NCBI GenBank assembly: GCA_949987565.1
Contig: OX465116.1
Location: 1,341,001-1,405,000 of the forward strand
Length of the DNA: 64,000 nt
Direction: 5' to 3'
Source of the DNA: Luidia sarsii
Taxonomy: Eukaryota; Echinodermata; Asteroidea; Paxillosida; Luidiidae
Shown: piece by piece, positions 47,301-58,113 of the stretch
Numbering within the stretch: position 1 is the first letter of the stretch
Layout: every line of letters starts with the position of its first letter
Program-made: the position numbers and the translations under genes
The notes under the pieces: model-generated
Seen by the model: only the letters and a program-made list of their open reading frames with translations
The model's database searches: none
What the model was told of the DNA's origin: nothing

Positions 47301-47581
47301 CAGATCGTAACCCTTCGAACCACTTTCCTTGCATGGAAAAACTAGTGAATGATGTATTGTCTATTGATTGTTTCTAACTTGTAAGCCATATCTTTTCACT
47401 TCAAGTTCATCATGGTCTGTTGAAAAGTTACTAGTTAGAAAAAAGGCCCGATTTTTGTTCAGTTTTCTACGATAAAACACGGGTAAATACGTCGAAAAAT
47501 CACCCACCTCGCGGCCGGAGAACGCAGTCCACCACTCACCACCTCACGGACCACCGGAATCAGTCGCGATGATCGAAACAT
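38316..47581 (-). CDS. ACADVL: Very-long-chain acyl-CoA dehydrogenase, mitochondrial (14 exons)
   Basis: FAD enzyme of the inner mitochondrial membrane for the first step of long-chain fatty acid beta-oxidation. Exons (5' to 3', minus strand): 47581-47508, 46465-46375, 45900-45828, 45134-45070, 44645-44514, 43848-43580, 43089-42961, 42489-42395, 41979-41876, 41407-41216, 41005-40943, 40296-40195, 39351-39035, 38529-38316. They total 639 residues plus stop; human VLCAD is about 655. The N-terminus [18 protein letters not shown] is Arg-rich with no acidic residue until Glu13, a mitochondrial presequence. Family signature [13 protein letters not shown] is at about 201-213. The catalytic base is the Glu of [13 protein letters not shown], residue about 447. 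The extra C-terminal domain typical of VLCAD ([17 protein letters not shown]; ending LLAEHPLGF) is present, which argues against short- and medium-chain ACADs. ACAD9 is the nearest alternative. Confidence 0.93.
39385..40040 (+). repeat. 37-bp family A tandem array (~17-18 units)
   Basis: Unit AATGTTTGGATCCTAGCAGG plus ACCTTTCTCAAAGGCAG, repeated with 37-bp period and nearly identical units (occasional AGTACC or GGTAG variants). It fills most of the ACADVL intron between exons 39351-39035 and 40296-40195. Near-identity implies recent amplification. Confidence 0.92.
40380..40585 (+). repeat. Family D copy
   Basis: GACAAAAGCCACACAGACGT, GTGCCAGGTTTGACTCGCTT and CAAGTTTTAAACCAAAGACT as at 13800-14035. 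In an ACADVL intron. Confidence 0.65.
40725..40850 (-). repeat. SINE-2 copy (reverse)
   Basis: CAGCTCGGGTGGGATTCGAA and CCCGCGACTCC are the complement of the B-box-like part of the copy at 29350-29540, with CTGCTCGACGTAATAAGCAC at the other end. Confidence 0.65.
41540..41835 (+). repeat. (ATC/ACC)n trinucleotide-rich tract
   Basis: Imperfect CACCATCATCACCATTATCA repeats over about 290 bp, giving spurious His/Ile/Thr and Met/Val frames. In the ACADVL intron between exons 41979-41876 and 41407-41216. A CCCTCC tract is nearby at 41130-41200. Confidence 0.85.
42655..42945 (+). repeat. 21-bp minisatellite in an ACADVL intron
   Basis: About 13 units of GGGCAATAGTTCATACCTGCA with CAC/CAT and CTTCG/CTGCA variants. 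The period is seven codons, so the minus strand stays open as a repeated GMNYCPE peptide for 74 codons. Intronic by the gene model; ends 16 bp short of the donor of exon 43089-42961. Confidence 0.85.
43190..43570 (+). repeat. Degenerate CTGGTACCCTGCAC repeat
   Basis: Irregularly spaced CCTGGTACCC/TGCACTACC words and two copies of CACCACAGCTTGC. Units are 20-40 bp and diverged. It abuts the ACADVL exon ending 43580, and the last TACCCACCACAGCTTGC overlaps that exon's end. Confidence 0.6.
44213..44345 (+). repeat. SINE-1 copy
   Basis: GGGAAGGCCACCATTTAAGG, GCTGGATAGCTCAGAGAGCA (A box with a short deletion), CCAGAGGTCTCGGGTTCAAG (B box), TCCCAATCCAGTCACAG, then TTTTCTTTGCCAATTG. Confidence 0.75.
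44718..45010. repeat. Two tandem family E elements (~145 bp each)
   Basis: Units 44718-44864 and 44862-45008 begin GTGGATTT(TAC/CAC) and end GTGAAATCGACCAC/ATGAAATCGACCAC, so each has short terminal inverted repeats. They contain GGATAACCCATCGTA, GGTTTCTGTGCATCGCT and GTAAGTTACGA. A third copy is at 46680-46832. Confidence 0.7.
45350..45445 (-). repeat. SINE-1 fragment (reverse)
   Basis: CCAGCCCTTAGATGGTGGCC, TATCTTTGCTGGGGTAACAG and GTGCCAGTCGGAAGCAC are the complement of the SINE-1 leader, without the tRNA-like B box. Confidence 0.6.
46555..46835. repeat. Family B fragment followed by a family E element
   Basis: 46560-46670 carries AATCCAGCAGTCTCCTGAAG and GGTTCTTTTCAGAACCACAC (family B). 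46680-46832 is family E (GGATTTCACAAAGCCCTACG .. GGTGAAATCGACCGCAG). Intron 1 of ACADVL. Confidence 0.65.
46836..47507. other. ACADVL intron 1 remainder
   Basis: AT-rich sequence with no exon or recognised repeat apart from a short ACACTAACAGTAACACTAAC duplication (about 47070-47090). Confidence 0.45.
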
Positions 47582-48400
47582 TTTGTCAGAAAATGATGGA
47601 ATCCCGACGATCCAATTCAGACTAAACCACAGCACAGACGGATTGCTTACTCAACATCTACCGGCACGCGAACACGATCAGTGATTTACGTTACATATAC
47701 ACCGTACAGTAACCTTGTGTTTATCATTCACTGCGATGCGAGGTCATGTGACGATTATGACGTAATCGTTTCCGCGACCGCTATTAAAACATTACCAAAC
47801 ATAAGAATTAAAATTATGATAACTCAACCATAAATTATATGGCATAAGTTAAACAACAGTCTTAGTTTTGTATTTAATTTTTTTTTTATTTCCATGTTAA
47901 TCGAGATTCATGATTGTATTTGTGGGTTGTTGTTTTTTTGTTTTTTGAGGGGTGGTAGGCTGGTTCCCGTCCCCTACCTGGTCTCCAGACGTCTCACGTC
48001 CTCCGAAATGTGGTAGGGCCCTTTTCCAAAACACGGCTTAGGCTCAGGCTTCGGCTTTGTCTCCATTTCTTTCATCCATCTTTAAGTGCAAGGGTTGAAA
48101 ATGGAAGACATTTGGCTTTGTTTTGAATGTTATACTGCGTTTTGAAAAAGAATGCAAAGTTTCGACTTCATCAAAGAACTCCAACCTGTTTTTTCAGCTT
48201 TTGGATAACAGAGACGAAGCCGGAGCCGAAGCCTAAACAGGGGTTTGGAAAAGGACTAAAATGTAGAACACGGAGGACGTGAGACGTCTGGAGACCAGGT
48301 ACGGGACGGGAACCAGCCTAGACGGTGGTGTGAAACATCGTGAGGTCTCGTGAGGTCTCGCGGAACGCGTGCGAGATTTCAATGCGGAAGTGTGGCGGTT
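47582..48400. promoter_or_regulatory. Divergent promoter region between ACADVL and the SHIP gene
   Basis: ACADVL runs leftwards from 47581 and the SHIP 5' exon starts rightwards at about 48400, so under 0.9 kb serves both. It contains the palindrome GTCATGTGAC (47743-47752), an E-box of the kind bound by bHLH-Zip factors, and TGACGTAA (47758-47765), a CRE/ATF half-palindrome. It also holds the inverted-repeat element at 47956-48320. No TATA box is obvious. Function is inferred from position and motifs only. Confidence 0.45.
47956..48320. mobile_element. 365-bp terminal-inverted-repeat element (MITE-like)
   Basis: The left end TAGGCTGGTTCCCGTCCC, ACCTGGTCTCCAGACGTCTC and ACGTCCTCCG is mirrored on the right (CGGAGGACGTGAGACGTCTG, GAGACCAGGT, GACGGGAACCAGCCTA). 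Homology continues inwards through GGCTTAGGCTC..GGCTTCGGCTTTGTCTCC against GGAGACGAAGCCGGAGCCGA. The arms are about 110 bp, the centre has no ORF, and no clear target-site duplication can be assigned. Confidence 0.8.
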
Positions 48401-51400
48401 CTTGAAAAGAGATTTAATTTCGGGCAACATTTATTGGACGACGAGAAGTAGGCAGACATGTCCGAGGTTGTCTTCCCCGGTGGGTGAATAAATGGTCTCT
48501 TTCCTCCCACTTCTGCCTTGCCAAGTCGCTCAAAGATAAGGTGAGTCTCCCCCGCCTTTTTGCCTAACGTATGTGCCGCACGTTCACGCGAAATTACGCG
48601 AGGGTTTTTCTGTGAAGTTAATAACATTTGTAAACTTTTCCTAAACTAAAGTGAAGGCACCGGCTGTACTGTCCAGTGTCTGTCTGTAGACATTGTTGAC
48701 AGCGACCCTGAAAACAATGAATGAGTGAAGGGAAATTCCTTGGGATTTTCCCTGAAATGTAAAACGGTTGACGTCTTTGCATCTTGGGAAAGACTTCATA
48801 AAATAATGACAACTTTTGTATATATATTTAATATTATAAATATAAATATTAATCATAATAATTAATATTGTTGTGTAAGTCATCAGTACACTACTACTAC
48901 TAGTCTGAGTAAATATAGGACCTTACAATACAACTAGTTACATTACAATTAATGCCAATTACTCCGTTTTTTTTCTGTCAGTTTTCCTTCAAAATTTCCC
49001 TGTCATTTTTCTTTTTAAAAATGTCCCAGTCATATTTCCTTCAAAATTTCCCAGTAATTTTTCCTTAAGAATGTTTATTAAACTGTCATTTTTTCTTTAA
49101 ATTTGTTTGTCATTTTTCCTTTGAATTTTCCCTGTAATTTTTCCTTCATAATTTCCCTGTCATTTTTCCTTCATAATTTCCCTGTCATTTTTCCTTCATA
49201 ATTTTCCTGTCATTTTTCCTTCATAATTTCCCTGTCATTTTTCCTTCATAATTTCCCTGTCATTTTTCCTTCAAAATTTCCTTAATTTTCCAGTTTCGGG
49301 TAACTCTGTTTTGTTTGAAGTGGGCGTTGCTAGAGCCTGTAGTGCTTATCATTTTGATTTGAAAATCATTTGATTTGTGAACCTGGCTAAATGTAGCCCC
49401 TTTTCCCATCTAATTCTAAATTCATAAAAAAAAAAATCCAATTGAATTTCTGGGAAAGAGGTCAGTAACACAGACAGACAACATTTGACATCCAGCGTAT
49501 GAACCCTGTAAACTGGTCTGGTTGTTTGAGACCAAAAGAATCCTTCCTAGTTTTCAAATAGAGTTTGATACCTCAGATAGCTTAGATGGTAGTTATTGTT
49601 TAAATACTTCACATACAAAAATTAAATCTCAATAGTTAGAGGGCCTGATGTTTTGATCCTAGCAGGACCTTTCTCAATGGCAAAGTGACAAGGACGTACA
49701 GAGACAGTCAGGGGAAGGAAAGCCCTGACACTCATGACAGAGAAAGAACAAAAGGGAAGGGAATGGGATGCAGATGTTCACCAAGGGAGGGGAGATTAAT
49801 GGAAAACAAACAAAAGGGTCGGGAGGATCAAAGGGACAGAAGGGAGGTGGGAGATCAAAGGAGAAAGCTACTGGGATGAAGAAAACAGGGATTAATGAAG
49901 TGAGGATTAGTCATTCCCTTCTTGGATGTTGAGGCCATGAGGTTGGATAGTGCGGAGACGCTTAATCCACAGTTTCTCCCTGCTGAGGCGGACAGCATCA
50001 TAAAACAAATTAAATGACAGCACAAAGGGTCAAAGTGTAATGTCAATGTCATACAAATGTCTTGTGTCTTATCCGAAGGCTTCCCTTGGCCAAGTTGTTG
50101 CCCAGTCATGTCGTCCTCCAGCCAAGGAACACCGCTGAATTATCCCTGGTACCATGGCAGCATCACCCGCCTTCAGACGGAAGAATTCCTCATGCGAGCC
50201 AACAAGACAGGATCATTTCTCGTCCGGGACAGTGAGTCCTTCAAAGGAGCCTATGTCCTGTCAGTGCTGTGAGTTCCATTTTCCAATTGAAATGATAAAT
50301 GTTTAAATTTTGAAAATTGAAAATTTCATATTTAAGATTTTTTTACATTTTTACATTTTTACATTTTTACATTTTTACATTTTTATATTTTTACATTTTT
50401 ACATTTTTACACTTTTACACTTTTACATCTTTATCTTAAAATTGAGTGGGCCTGACGTTTCGATCCTAGCAGGACCTTTCTCAAAGGCAGAGAGAAAGGT
50501 CCTGCTAGGATCGAAACGTCAGGCCCACTCAATTTTAAGATTTACATTTTGGTAATTTTAGTCAGTAAGCAGTTTGCAACATTTTTGTATATCACTTTAA
50601 CATCTTAACATTTGTTTTCCATTTTTACATTATTTTTTACATTTTTATAATATTTGTTTTTACATTATTACATTTTGACATAATTTTTACTTTTTTACAT
50701 GTTTTTTTTTTTACTTTTTTACATTTTTACATAACTTTACATTTTTACATAATTTTACATTTTTACATAATTTTTACATACTTTTTACATTTATTTTTTT
50801 GTTACAATTTTACATTTTGAAAAAAAAAATATTATCTGTTGTGGAAAGTCTCACAATGCATGGAAGTCCACATTGTTCCCAAACCCAAACCCTGAAAATG
50901 TTCAGCTTGAGTTTCAACAGCTTCAAAGCACAAACTTGGAAAACGAAATGAGCAACGAGGAACAGGAATCAGGGGCATGCTTTGTACAGAAAAGTCATTC
51001 CATTTCCTTGTTCATACAGTGGCCAGTTATAGCTTTCAAGCGGATTACAAAGTCAGATAAATTTCCTTTTTGCTTTTGGTGATGACTTTGTCTCTTTGAA
51101 AAATTAGCATCAGAGGGGAAGTGTTACTGGAATGTTGGAAACTGCTACCTGACCCCAAATCTGCAAATCTCAAAACAAATGTTTGCATAACCGGGAGTTA
51201 TGTAGTTTTGCAGCTTATGACCAAACTTCTGATCATACCATTTCCTTGATATCTCAAAACAAATTGTTCCACTCGAGGTGGGTGGTTTTTTTTATATTCA
51301 TACTCGACGTGAACGTTCAGTCCTGAAACTGAGAGAACGATCCTCAGTTTCCACCAACCAACCAACTATTGGTTGCAATTTGCGCAAAAACCTCCACAGA

Positions 51401-54400
51401 TGGATTCCTGCGGCTGAACCCGATGCCAACTTTTCCAATGAATTGAGTTCTTTGCAAGCTCCCTGTTTATGCCAACAAAAGCAGCCTGAACCCATCTCTA
51501 TAAAAAAAGAAATTTGCTGTTTTATTTCCTTGTCCATAAAAGCGATTGTATGATTGTATTGGACTGGTGATTTGTACACATATTGTATATGTATTGCATG
51601 TACATGTATGGTTCAACCTGTACACAATTCATGTCGCACACAAAGTCTGTTACGTCAATTGACTTATTTTGGAAACTGTATTGTATACACAACTCTGTAA
51701 TGAGCACACTCCCTTTGAACACAAGTGGATATACTGCATTGAAAATGTATGGAATTTTGAAAGGGAATTGCTGTCTGACAGTAGAAGGCAAATTACACAC
51801 ACACAAATGGACAGGTACTTCTAGTGGGAGCTTTCTCAATTGCAGAATCATTCCGGGCTTTTAGAAAAGAACATACTAGACAACACTCTAATAGGTCTTG
51901 TAACTGAAGACACTTACTGGACCTGAACCATTTTTACAAGACCTGTGCCATAAATAAGAAATAAAAACAAAATTTTGCACGCAGTGAATGGAGCACCATG
52001 AGAAATTACTGTTTACTTGTACTGTTGTACAGGTGAAAGTCAAAGTTACATTTGATTCCATTTTCTTCATGGTGCAAGAAAAATTCTTTGATTTCAAACA
52101 AACCAAGGAAATGACTAGTTGACTATTAGGGAAGGCCACCATCTAAGGGCTGGATAGCTCAGACGGTAGAGCACTGATACGTAAATCCAGAGGTCTCGGG
52201 CTCAAGTCCCGGTCCAGTCCAAGTTTTCTTTGCCAATTTGCACAGTTGTTGATTTCATTACGGCGCATGGTGACATTTGTAAACAACAGCTTCCGTCTTA
52301 TCATGGTCGTGGCTGTTATGATTGTCATTCAAACCTTCTCTGTCCTCTCTCAGGTGTGAAGGAAGGATATATCAGTATCGCATCCTGCCTGATGGCAATG
52401 GCTTCCTTATTAAGGTTAGTTCAGAGGTCAGAGGTCAGAGGCCATATCAAGTGAGGCGAGTCAGAGTGGTCAAAGCCAAGGTCTAAAAAAAAAAAAATGT
52501 AGGATTTAGGATTTTTAAATCTTAAATCAAAATGTTAATGTAGGATTTAGGATTTTAAAATCTCAAAACAAAATGTAAGGGCCTAATGTTTCAATCCTAG
52601 CAGGACCTGTCTTTAACTGTCAAAGTGTTAGGCTCTTGATAACTTTTTAACAGGTCCCATTTACATTTCTTTCTTGAAAAAAATTACTGCAAATTCACTG
52701 CACCTTTCAACGTTTTCTTAGCCATTTTTTGTTCTGGTCAAAAGTTCCCAGTCAGTTTTTCCGTTATTTGTTTGACTTCTTGTTATATTCAATGCTTCTG
52801 ACTGGTACCCACACCCCGGCAAAGACTAGTTGACTATTAGGGAAGGCCACCATGCAAGGGCTGAATAGCTCAGATGGAAGAGCACTGGTACGCAAATCCA
52901 GAGGTCTCAGGTTCAAGTTCCAGTCCAGTAAAAATGTTCTTTGCCAATTTATTTTTTCAATTTTTTTGTTTTGATAATTGCATTTGAAATGAAAAGTCGA
53001 CGGACGCTTCGAAGCAGCACACCTTCAGCAACGTGCCGGAGCTAATCCAGAGTTACAGCATCACCAACAACGGCCTGTGCTGCCCCCTGCACTATCCGAC
53101 CGAGCAGCCCAAAGTGGAGACCGAAGAGGAGCAGGACTCCGGTACGTTGCCAGCGGCTTCCCTAGAGAAAGGGCAGCAGTTTGGATGCCAGCCTTTGAGA
53201 AAGGTCCTGCTAGGATCCAAACGCCAGGCCCTCAAATTTCTTTGAAAATGTTCGATATTGGATGTGGTTTGAAGCAAAGTGATTTGTTTGCTAGATATAA
53301 TTAACAATGGAAATGTATTCCTCAGATTTGTAGTCCTCCTTATCTCTCTTCCTCCACCTCCACCTTCTCTTCCCCCTCTTCCTTCTCTTCCTCCTCTTCC
53401 ACCCCTTCCTCCCTTTCCTCCACCTTCTCTTTGTCCTCCACTTCCTGTCCCCCACTACCTCTCCTGCTCTTTCTCTTCTTCTTTCTCCTCCACCACCTTC
53501 TCCTCTTCTTCTCCCATCACAAGGGATTGTCTTTAGTGCCCTCTTCTCTGCCGTGCCAACAGACCTAGATTCTCTCGTTTATTTTTTGGCTTCTCACTGA
53601 AGATGACGAGGCTCCAATGTCAGACGAGGATGAGGCGGACTCGCTGGCCGCAGGCACCTCTCAGGTGGACGTGGCCGTGGAGGTGCTCAAGTCCCGACTG
53701 GAGCACCTGAACCTCGCCATGCTGGACGGGCCATTCCAGGAGAGGCTGAGAGACTACATGGGCGGGAAGGCCAAGCAGGACTTGGAGGAGGTCAGAGCAG
53801 GAGCCACCACAGCTTACAACCTTCGGCAGTTAGTGCTTGCCTCAGCCAAGGACCTGACCAGGTAAAGCTAAGAGAATCAGAGAGACAGAGACTTGGGAAG
53901 AGACAGATCAATACATAGACAGCGAATCAGGGAGAGAAAGAGCCAGAGAGAGACAGACAGATAGACAAGGAGAGACAGATATAGATAGAGAGAAACAGGG
54001 AGACACAGACAGAGGCAGAGAGAGAAAGACACAGATAGACAGAGAGACAGGAGGAGGCGGGCAAGACAGAGACAAACAGACAGAAAGAGGGACAAAGAGA
54101 GACAGATAGAGACAGAGGGAGATGGAGAGAGATAGAGGTAGACAGAGACAGAGACCTCTCCGAGACAGACACAGAGACACACAGACAGAGAGACAAGGAC
54201 AGACAAAGAGGTTTTGATCCTTTCTGTAAGGTCTGTGTGTCTATCTCTTTGTGTCTCTGTGTCGTTGTTTCAGACAAAAAGAGACTGACAAGACACACAG
54301 ACAGAGTGGGACACAGAAATAGATAAAGACAGATGGACAGACAGACAGACACAGAGACTTTGCTGGAGAAGATAACCAAAAGCACCAACCTTATCAGGAG

Positions 54401-57400
54401 CTTTATTTTCTCCGCCATTTTCCCAGGCATGTGGACTTGTTCCTGAGTAAAATCGAAGCCCTGCAGCAGCTGTTTGAGCTCTCGTCGGTCCCCATTTTGG
54501 CCAGCCCTTCAGAAAAGGTAGCATTCAAAAGATATCAAAACCAAAACTCTCAAGGGACTGCTCCCTTGATGCCCGCAGGTCTTTTCAGAAAGCGGTGAAA
54601 AGTTCTTGCAGGAATCATAGCGTCCGACCCTCCAATTTTTTTTGGGGGGGATTTGCATCGTAGTGATTTTTTTGCCAGTTAGGAGTTGTGATGCATGTGT
54701 GTCGTGATTGAAAATAATGCCGGCAGGCCCTCACCGAATTTACAATCTCACTGACACAGAAATCATGGCATATCCGAAAAACCTTTAATCCTCTCTCGTA
54801 ACTCATGCATGAGATCCACTGTGGCACTCACTAACGCCTGTTCTAGTTTGAATGGAGCGCGAAATGCGAAAGATGAATTTTGACAACTTCCACCGAGTGC
54901 ATGGTTATTTGAATGTAGACCACCGTTGCAGTTGGTTTTAAAACCCGTAGACCAAACCTAGAAAGTATTGCTTGGAAGGCAAAACAAATTGTTAAATTGT
55001 TAACCACTTCATCCCAGGACCTCCGAATCTTGAGCACTGGTAGTGTTACTACCCACCCGGCCCTCCAAATTGATTCCCAATTTCATAGAGCCGCTTAAGC
55101 ATGAAAATCTGCTAAGCAGGAAAAGTCTTCCTCGTGTAAGCAGGATTACAAACTGCCCTGCGATGTGACGTCCAATCCTTTGGACTTGTATTCCACTCTT
55201 CTTTGCTGAGCATGAAACAATAGTGAAGTTTGGGTAAGCAAGGGGGGTCCTGTGGCTGATTTTTTTTGGGGGGGCGCTTAAGCAAATTTTGGCGCTTAAG
55301 CGGATCTATAAAATTGGCCCCTGGGCACCACAATTGTCCAAATAAAAAAGACTTTAAAGCTTACCATAAAGCAAAATGTCAAATCACAAAAGCCACACAG
55401 ACGTCCCCATGTGTTAGGTTCGACTGGCTTGTTAAACAGAATACACATGATACACATTGTTTAGTGAGTTTTGAAAATGGAAAATTTTCAACAACAAAAA
55501 ATCCTGGGTCGGTCACGGACACTAAAAAGTAGCCCTGTAGCTCTGTCGTACACACTTCATGCTTTCCATTGTTTTGTCATTGTTTCACCTCTAAGATGGC
55601 GACCTAGTGCCTAATGTCTGTTCCTCATAGCTGCTGTGCCAGCGCACTTTTGTTGTAGTTGGTGAGCGTAGCACACACCTTGCACACTTACTTCGCGAGC
55701 ATTCATCACATAACCTTTAATAATCTTTGCTCTCTGTTTTTTTCCATCGTCCTATCAATTTAGAGCTTGAAATGTCACGGCTGCCATCAATTTAAAAACT
55801 TTTTGCTTAAAAACCAAATTAAAGTTGAGGAGTTTATCAAAGGGCAATAGTATCTTTTATGAGATTGACTGTGGCTCTGAGAAGAGCCAGTAACTCCAGA
55901 TGAGATGTGAAGGTTTGCATGGTGGGTTCAAAATGTAAGAGGTTTGCAGTGACACCATGTGCAGAATCTCTTCATGTGAGTGAGTGTGGCTCTGAGAAGA
56001 GCCAGTAACTCCAGATGAGATGTGAAGGTTTGCATGGTGGGTTCACAATGTAAGAGGTTTGCAGTGACACCATGTGCAGAATCTCTTCATGTGAGTGTGG
56101 CTCTGAGAAGAGCCAGTAACTCCAGATGAGATGTGAAGGTTTGCATGGTGGGTTCACAATGTAAGAGGTTTGCAGTGACACCATGTGCAGAATCTCTTCA
56201 TGTGAGTGTGGCTCTGAGAAGAGCCAGTAACTCCAGATGAGATGTGAAGGTTTGCATGGTGGGTTCTTAATGTAAGAGGTTTGCAGTGACACCATGTGCA
56301 GAATCTCTTCATGTGAGTGTGGTTCTGAGAAGAGCTGTGTACATACATCCTACAGAACTTCCTGTGGTGGGTCACGCTTTTGTGTGATTGTATTTCTACC
56401 AACCACTTCCTCTCAATTTCTCCCAAAACAGTGTCGATGCAAGGGCCTCAACCAAGGAAGTTGAACTTGTCAATACAGCGCCCTTACATATTACAGTTGG
56501 AAAGTTAGTCTGGCCTACAGTGCTGAAAAGTACGGGTCACATTTGTTCAGAATCACAGAAAAACAGAATCACAGAAATATCCTGAAGTCACACTTCTTCA
56601 CCCATAAATCTGTTCAATGGATGTTGATAGGTGTTTGTAGTCTGGTACCCCACATGAATTGTGCCATCTGCATGAACTGTAAATAAATGCACTCGGGGAT
56701 CTTGACCAGTATGCCCCCTGCAAAAAAACCTCTCTTTGCAATTCTGTATGTTAATGTTCAGAGCTAGTTGGCAATGCAGTCTGATACCAAAGATCAAAGT
56801 AAATTTCTTGCATGGTTATGGCTGAGTGCAGACTGGGACCTAGACCAGCATACCCAAATCCCAGAGTGCTAGTAAGTAGTTGCCTAGGGCTTGTGGTGGC
56901 GGTATTGTTCCTTGCTTTCCTTGAAGCACTGTCTCATTCTCCTTGTTTCTGTCCCTCGACTCAATTAGGCCGGACGAACAGGCAGCGATTTAAAGCACTT
57001 GTTCAGCCGGCTGGGAGAATGCCAGGCACAGGTCACCACGTTAGAGAACAAGGTGAGACACGCCCACTGACCCAGTGACCCATGACCCTTGACCTCAAGG
57101 TACTTAGCCCCTTCGGCATTTGACCCCTATGGCTGTTGATCCCATGGTAATTGACCCCTTGACCCATGGTACTTGACCTCCGTGACACTTGACCTCCATG
57201 ATGCTTGATCACAGTACTTGATCCCATGCCACTTTACCCTATTGCAATTCGCAAGGTGACCCATGATGCCATAATACTTGACCCCTGACCCCATGCCACT
57301 TGACACTATGGCTCTTGATCCCCATGAACCTTGACCCATGTAGCTTGGCACCATGGCCCTTGAGGCCATGACCTCTGTAGCCTATGACCTCTGGACTCCA

Positions 57401-58081
57401 TTGACCCATGGCACTCGGCCACATCACTCTTGACCTCGATGACCCTTGACCCCAATATGGCTCGCTTTCTCCCACACACTATCACACATCCACCCCTTGC
57501 CCTGTGTGATTGCTAAGCCGCTGCATGCCTTATGTACGGTAGCAGCAATGGCTGTGAATATCATCTCAAGAGGGTTCTTCAGCCCAATGGCCAGCTGCTT
57601 AAAATAGCATAACGCATTGAGATGTCTCTCAGCAAATAATGCAGCTCAGATCGGATTTTAACCCACACTATTCTTCTGTCTGACATAGACATCTAACCAA
57701 ACTCCTTTCATTTGTCCCTAGTTACAAACCATTCCACTCAAGCTACCACATTTCCTGCTAACTCATACCCCTCTGCCTTTCCCATTTCAGAAATTAATGT
57801 TACTATAATTTTATAATATTGTTCTTTTGTCAGACAAGCAGCTTTGAATCATGATTTCTGTCAATTTGTTTCCAGTATCATTTCACATTTCACCTTGCTA
57901 CTGTTGCTGCTGTTGCAGTTGCTGCTGTTGCTGTTGTTGCTTCTGCTATTACTGCTGTTTATTTTGTTCCTGCTGTTATTGCTGCCATCAATGTTGCTGC
58001 TGCTGTTGATGTTGTTGATATTCCTGCTGTTGTTGCTGTTGTTGCTAGTGCTGCTGCTGTTGCTGTTATTGCTGCTACTGT

Positions 58082-58113
<32 letters not shown>

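Larger units (their letters stand above)
50108..53141 (+). other. INPPL1/INPP5D: SH2 domain exons of SHIP
   Basis: Three exons encode [49 protein letters not shown] and [20 protein letters not shown]. This is a complete SH2 fold with the FLVRDS core. It would dock the phosphatase on tyrosine-phosphorylated receptors or adaptors. An acidic tail (ETEEEQDS) closes the third exon. Confidence 0.9.

Noticed and set aside
52150..52222. Functional tRNA gene
   Set aside because: Cloverleaf-like boxes exist, but the anticodon loop lacks the expected U33-type context and the segment is one of many diverged copies inside a longer repeat.
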